From: Clostridiales bacterium
GTDB lineage: Bacteria > Bacillota > Clostridia > Oscillospirales > Oscillospiraceae
DNA length: 64,000 bases
Assembly: GCA_004555205.1 (NCBI GenBank)
Contig: SFIY01000007.1
Location: 1-64,000 of the forward strand
Reading direction: 5' to 3'
This document shows, one piece after another, positions 60,257 through 64,000 of this stretch; positions within the stretch are counted from its first letter, which is position 1, and the number at the start of each line of letters is the position of its first letter. The position numbers and the translations under genes were made by a program. The notes under the pieces are model-generated. The model was given only the letters and a program-made list of their open reading frames with translations, was not told the DNA's origin and searched no databases.

Positions 60257-60937
60257 TCAACCGTTTATTTGTTCCAATGCCGTTTTGGCCGCGGCCTGTT
60301 CCGCTTCCTTTTTACTGTGTCCTGTGCCCAGCCCGATCACTTCGCCGTTCAGCGTGACGCAGAAGGTGAACTCCTTGGCGTGGTCGGGGCCGGTCGCACT
60401 GACCATCTCGTAGTGCAGGGCCTGCTTGGGCTTGCGCTGCACCAGCTCCTGCAGCTCGGTCTTGAAATCGCGGCGGCGTTCCTCTACGGTCTCCGGGCGC
60501 TCCTTGTCCAGCAGTACCCGGTGGATCAGGCTGCGGGCCGCCTCCATGCCGCCGTCAAGATAGACCGCCGCAAAGACGGATTCCATGGCGTCTGCCAAAA
60601 TAGACGGACGCCGGCGGCCGCCGCCGGCCTCTTCGCCCTTGCCAAGCTGCAAATAATCGCCCAGATGCAGGCTTTGGGCCACCTCGTGCAGGCTCTCCTC
60701 GCACACCAGCGCTGCTCTGATGCGGGTCAGATCGCCCTCCGGCAGGTTGGGATACTTGGCAAACAGATCGTCCGCCGTCACCAAACCCAGCACGGCGTCG
60801 CCCAAAAACTCCAGCCGTTCATTGCTGCTGATACCGCAGAGGCGATGCTCGTTGGCATAGGAGCTGTGATACAGCGCGGCGCGCAGCAGCTCCCTGTTAT
60901 GAAATGTATAGCCTAATGATGCTTCCAGTGTATGCAT
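60257..60937 (-). CDS. rnc: ribonuclease III
   Basis: Double-strand RNA endonuclease of 226 residues for rRNA and mRNA processing. The catalytic motif NERLEFLGDAVLGLV (about residue 37) and a C-terminal dsRNA-binding domain (PKQALHYEMVSATGPDHAKEFTFCVTLNGEVIGLGTGHSKKEAEQAAAKTAL) are intact. ATG 60937 is used because AAAGGAAG precedes it; the longer frame to 61033 crosses a terminator. Order plsX-acpP-rnc is standard. Confidence 0.94.
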   Translation of the reverse strand: MHTLEASLGYTFHNRELLRAALYHSSYANEHRLCGISSNERLEFLGDAVLGLVTADDLFAKYPNLPEGDLTRIRAALVCEESLHEVAQSLHLGDYLQLGKGEEAGGGRRRPSILADAMESVFAAVYLDGGMEAARSLIHRVLLDKERPETVEERRRDFKTELQELVQRKPKQALHYEMVSATGPDHAKEFTFCVTLNGEVIGLGTGHSKKEAEQAAAKTALEQING

Positions 60938-60954
60938 GGTGTTCTTCCTTTCAA

Positions 60955-60990
60955 AAAACCGACCCCGCATTTTGCGGGGTCGCCTTTTTT
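60955..60990 (-). terminator. terminator between acpP and rnc, abutting the rnc ribosome site
   Basis: Ten-bp stem CGACCCCGCA / TGCGGGGTCG followed on the minus strand by GTTTTTTG. The T-run leads straight into the rnc Shine-Dalgarno. It should limit rnc relative to acpP. Confidence 0.75.
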
Positions 60991-61238
60991 CAGTCATTGG
61001 TTTTATTATACAGATAACGCACGCAATCGCCAACGGTCTTCAGACCGGCCAGATCATCCTCGTCAATCTCGCCGATGTCGAATTCCTCCTCCATGGCCAT
61101 TACCAATTCCACCAGATCCACAGAATCAGCGCCCAGATCATCCATAAAGGAACTCTCCATGCTGATCTCATCAGTGTCAATGGCAAACTGCTCCGCGATC
61201 AGATCTTGCATCGTTTTGAAGATGTTCTCCATCGTCAT
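60990..61238 (-). CDS. acpP: acyl carrier protein
   Basis: Acidic carrier of 82 residues for fatty-acid synthesis. The phosphopantetheine Ser lies in [15 protein letters not shown] (about residue 38). ATG 61238 follows AAAGGAGG at about ten bases; the longer upstream frame contains the ribosome site and is not translated. It lies between plsX and rnc. Confidence 0.93.
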   Translation of the reverse strand: MTMENIFKTMQDLIAEQFAIDTDEISMESSFMDDLGADSVDLVELVMAMEEEFDIGEIDEDDLAGLKTVGDCVRYLYNKTND

Positions 61239-61313
61239 GAAGTATACTCCTCCTTTCGGTCTTCTTTGTCTTGGAAAATAATACGGCAATTGACTGGCCC
61301 TGTCAATACCTTT

Positions 61314-62336
61314 TTATTCTTTTTCCACCTTCATCAAGTCGATATTTTTCTCAATATCATCAATGATCCCGCTGAGGGCAAATTGCTTCGCCTGCAAAAC
61401 GGCATTTTCGATTGCCTCCGCATTGGAGGAGCCGTGGGCTTTAATGACCGGCTTGGAGATGCCGATAAAGGCCGTGCCGCCCACCTTATTGGGATCAAGC
61501 TCCGCCTTAAACGCTTTCAGGCCGGGCATCACAAGGCCCGCCGCCAGCTTTGTCAGCAGATTTTTCCCGAACATCGCCTTCAGCGCGCTGCCGGCATAGG
61601 AGCCGGTGCCTTCCATGCTCTTGAGCATCACATTGCCGGTAAAACCGTCCGTTACGATCACATCGCAGCCGCCTTTAATGGCTTCCTTGGCCTCGATATT
61701 GCCGATGAAATGCAGATGACCCTCCGCACCGGCCTTTTGCAGCCACCCCAGCGTTTCCTTTTGCAGCGCTGTGCCCTTGCTGTCCTCGGCGCCGATATTC
61801 AAAAGACCCACACGGGGCTTTTCAATCCCTAAGGTGCGCTTGGCATAGAAGCTGCCCAAGTACGCGAACTGCACCAGATATTCCGGCGTACACTCGGCGT
61901 TGGCGCCGCAGTCGATCAGCACCGCCTTGCCGGTCGTGGTGGGGATCACAGGCGCCATGGCCGCACGGCGGATACCGCGCACGCGCTTGACAAGCAGGGT
62001 AGCACCGGTCAACAGCGCGCCGGTGGAACCGGCAGAGATAAAGGCATCGCCCTTTCCGTCGCGCAGCATGGTCAACCCCACGCCCATGGAGGTGTCCTTC
62101 TTGCGGCGGAACACCGTACTGGGATCGTCGCACATCTCCACCGTTTCAGAGGTGCCGACGATCTCCACACCCCGGGGCAGGGTCTCGACGCCGCAGGACT
62201 TCACCGCCTCCCAAACGGCCTTTTTATCGCCGGTCAGCACAATCTCCACGTCCCAGCGCTTTTGGCCTGCCAAGGCGCCCTTTACGATTTCCAGCGGCGC
62301 ATGGTCGCCGCCCATTGCGTCAATGATAATTTTCAT
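61314..62336 (-). CDS. plsX: phosphate acyltransferase PlsX
   Basis: Makes acyl-phosphate from acyl-ACP for phospholipid synthesis. The 340 residues begin KIIIDAMGGDHAPLEIVKGA and contain ISAGSTGALL and VTDGFTGNVMLKSMEG, all typical. The start ATG overlaps the trmFO stop as ATGA. Confidence 0.95.
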   Translation of the reverse strand: MKIIIDAMGGDHAPLEIVKGALAGQKRWDVEIVLTGDKKAVWEAVKSCGVETLPRGVEIVGTSETVEMCDDPSTVFRRKKDTSMGVGLTMLRDGKGDAFISAGSTGALLTGATLLVKRVRGIRRAAMAPVIPTTTGKAVLIDCGANAECTPEYLVQFAYLGSFYAKRTLGIEKPRVGLLNIGAEDSKGTALQKETLGWLQKAGAEGHLHFIGNIEAKEAIKGGCDVIVTDGFTGNVMLKSMEGTGSYAGSALKAMFGKNLLTKLAAGLVMPGLKAFKAELDPNKVGGTAFIGISKPVIKAHGSSNAEAIENAVLQAKQFALSGIIDDIEKNIDLMKVEKE

Positions 62337-63646
62337 CGAGCCATAACCTCCTCACGCAGCGTTTCGATCACCGCCAGCGAGCGCCGGGACAGCTCCGCAT
62401 TTTTATTGCGCTTGCCCTTGACCCGGTGGTCAAGCGGTGGAATGATACCGAAATTGATATTCATGGGTTGGAAGTCACCCACAGTGGGGTTGCTGACATA
62501 CAGGCCCAACGCGCCGATGGCCGTCTCCTGCGGGAAGTCGATGGGCGCTCTGCCCTGCAGGCGGCGCGCCAGTTCCACACCGACCAGAAAGCCGGAGGCG
62601 CAGGATTCCACATAGCCCTCCACGCCGGTCATCTGTCCGGCAAAGGCAATACGCGGCCGGGAGCGCAAACGGTAGTAGCGGTCCAGCAGGCGGGGAGAAT
62701 CCAAATAGGTGTTGCGGTGCATCACACCGTAGCGCAGGAACCGGGCATCGTGCAGCGCGGGGATCATGGTAAACACGCGCTTCTGCTCGGGCCACTTCAA
62801 ATGGGTCTGGAAGCCCACCAGATTGTAAATGGAGCCGTCGGCATTGTCCTTGCGAAGCTGCACCACCGCATAGGGATCGCGGCCGGTCTTAGGATCGGGC
62901 AGGCCCTTGGGCTTCAGCGGGCCGAACCGCAGGGTGTCTTCACCGCGGCGCGCCATGACCTCCACAGGCATGCAGCCCTCGAAAACCTGCTTGTCCTCAA
63001 AGCCGTGTACCTCCGCCTCCTGTGCCGTAATCAGCTCCTGCCAAAAGGCCCTGTACTCCGCCTCGTTCATGGGGCAGTTGATATAGTCGGGCGTCCCCTT
63101 GTCGTAGCGGGAGGCAAAATAGGCGCAGTCCATATCGATGCTCTCAAAGCTGACAAGAGGTGCTGCAGCATCGAAAAAGTTCAGCGTGCTGCCCTCGCCG
63201 AAGAGCGCAATGAGCTTCTCCGCCAGCGCATCGGAGGTCAAGGGGCCGGAGGCAATGACTACCTCGCCCTCGGGAATCTCCGTTACCTCGCCCTCCGCCA
63301 CGGTAATGTTCGGGTGCTGGCGGATCTCCTCGGTGACCATACGGGCAAAGCCGTGGCGGTCCACCGCCAATGCGCCGCCTGCCGGAACGCGTGTGGCGTC
63401 GGCGCAGCGCATGATCAGGCTGTCCAGTCGGCGCAGCTCCTCCTTCAAAAGTCCCACCGCGTTCTCCAGTTGATCGGAGCGCAGGGAGTTGGAGCAGCAT
63501 AGCTCGGCAAAGTATTCGGTTGTGTGGGCGGGCGTCTTTTTCACCGGCTTCATCTCGCAAAGCGTCACTTGTATGCCCCGCTGCGCCAGTTGCCAGGCAC
63601 ATTCACTGCCTGCCAGGCCCGCACCGATCACCGTTACATGATTCAT
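62333..63646 (-). CDS. trmFO: methylenetetrahydrofolate--tRNA-(uracil54-C5)-methyltransferase TrmFO
   Basis: Folate- and FAD-dependent enzyme of 437 residues that makes T54 in tRNA. The FAD loop VIGAGLAGSECAWQLAQRG (residues 5-23), CSNSLRSDQLENAVGLLKEE and GQMTGVEGYVESCASGF are diagnostic. ATG 63646 overlaps the topA stop. topA-trmFO is the usual order in Firmicutes. Confidence 0.95.
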   Translation of the reverse strand: MNHVTVIGAGLAGSECAWQLAQRGIQVTLCEMKPVKKTPAHTTEYFAELCCSNSLRSDQLENAVGLLKEELRRLDSLIMRCADATRVPAGGALAVDRHGFARMVTEEIRQHPNITVAEGEVTEIPEGEVVIASGPLTSDALAEKLIALFGEGSTLNFFDAAAPLVSFESIDMDCAYFASRYDKGTPDYINCPMNEAEYRAFWQELITAQEAEVHGFEDKQVFEGCMPVEVMARRGEDTLRFGPLKPKGLPDPKTGRDPYAVVQLRKDNADGSIYNLVGFQTHLKWPEQKRVFTMIPALHDARFLRYGVMHRNTYLDSPRLLDRYYRLRSRPRIAFAGQMTGVEGYVESCASGFLVGVELARRLQGRAPIDFPQETAIGALGLYVSNPTVGDFQPMNINFGIIPPLDHRVKGKRNKNAELSRRSLAVIETLREEVMAR

Positions 63647-64000
63647 TCTTTTTCCGCCTTTTCGGTCGTCTTTTTCGTGGTCGTCTTTTTCGTGGTTGTT
63701 TTCTTCGCCGGTGTTTTCTTCGCGGCGGTTTTTTTGGCGGTCTTTTTAGCGTCCTTTTCCCCGTCTTTTTTCGCATCCGCCGCTTTTTTTACATAACCGC
63801 GCTTCTCCTCCGGCAGGAAGTTGGGGCACGCTTCGTTGATGCAATAGGGGCGCTTATAGCCCTTGCCGGACTTTTTGAACATGGTATGGCCGCACTGGGG
63901 ACAGTCCTCCTTCACCGGCACATCCCAGGTGCGGAACTCGCAGGTAGCCGGCTGCGCCTTGGTGGCGGTGTTGTGCTCGCAGCAATAGTAGGTATACTGC
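63643..64000 (-). CDS. topA: DNA topoisomerase I, C-terminal end (partial)
   Basis: The frame enters from the right edge. It ends with YYCEHNTATKAQPATCEFRTWDVPVKEDCPQCGHTMFKK and YCINEACPNF, a C4 zinc ribbon of type IA topoisomerase I, then a Lys/Thr/Ala tail of about 40 residues (repeats of KKT and AKKT) resembling histone H1, likely to bind DNA non-specifically. The catalytic part is outside the window. Linkage to trmFO supports the call. Confidence 0.85.
   Translation of the reverse strand, partial: QYTYYCCEHNTATKAQPATCEFRTWDVPVKEDCPQCGHTMFKKSGKGYKRPYCINEACPNFLPEEKRGYVKKAADAKKDGEKDAKKTAKKTAAKKTPAKKTTTKKTTTKKTTEKAEKE

Noticed and set aside
63643..63780. CRISPR or tandem DNA repeat in the topA tail
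   Set aside because: The repetition is codon-level (Lys-Lys-Thr) within a coding frame, with no spacers; no CRISPR array is seen anywhere in the window.

Overview
The window looks like chromosome of a spore-forming, GC-rich Clostridia, most like the Oscillospiraceae/Ruminococcaceae group of gut anaerobes. It carries spo0A, spoIVB and a spoVAF-type germination protein, a murE with the meso-DAP DNPR motif, Shine-Dalgarno-driven starts (AGGAGG type), and a PPi-type phosphofructokinase. Most housekeeping genes lie on the minus strand, which suggests that replication runs right to left here. The species cannot be named from the sequence alone.

Layout. 1-744: edge of a minus-strand tRNA-Ser cluster (one tRNA running off the window, one truncated 5' half, with its promoter), then an AT-rich stretch with three DnaA-box-like 9-mers. 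745-8478: tsaD-rimI, polA, an AEC transporter, then spoIVB, a small Cys-rich protein and spo0A. 8796-14718: a plus-strand arginine operon, argG-argH, a three-gene amino-acid ABC importer whose ATPase gene is frameshifted, and argF. 14807-28162: PAP2 phosphatase, then the division/cell-wall (dcw) cluster on the minus strand: mraZ-rsmH-ftsL-pbp(PASTA)-murE-mraY-ftsW-murG-murA-ftsQ-ftsZ. It has no murF, murD, murC or ftsA. 28532-37409: coiled-coil protein, coaD, rsmD, GDPD, MFS transporter and HAD phosphatase; then spoVAF with a sigma-G-like promoter, a small protein, a DUF2156-GNAT fusion and a LysR regulator. 37410-39412: a possible structured RNA, a C26 amidotransferase, an Smr protein and five tRNA genes (Gly, Arg, His, Gln, Lys).

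39513-41188: a phage-type holin/amidase pair and a decayed reading frame. 41216-55226: the most coherent accessory block, an alpha-glucan/maltose regulon: lacI-GH13-malE-malF-malG-GH65/beta-phosphoglucomutase on the minus strand, PPi-phosphofructokinase and class II aldolase on the plus strand, and msmK plus ROK glucokinase on the minus strand. Inferred flow: MalEFG with MsmK imports malto-oligosaccharides, GH13 cuts them, the fusion enzyme phosphorolyses maltose to glucose and beta-G1P and converts the latter to G6P, ROK phosphorylates glucose, and PFP and aldolase carry the carbon to triose phosphates with little ATP use. 55758-64000: a metallo-hydrolase, ftsK/spoIIIE, uppP, rnc, acpP, plsX, trmFO and the 3' end of topA.

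The most noteworthy items are the GH65/beta-PGM fusion and its regulon, two LacI-type operator sites, the sigma-G-like promoter on an orphan spoVAF, the disrupted tRNA-Ser, the frameshift in the arginine-linked ABC ATPase, and a terminator-bounded RNA candidate at about 37604-37759.
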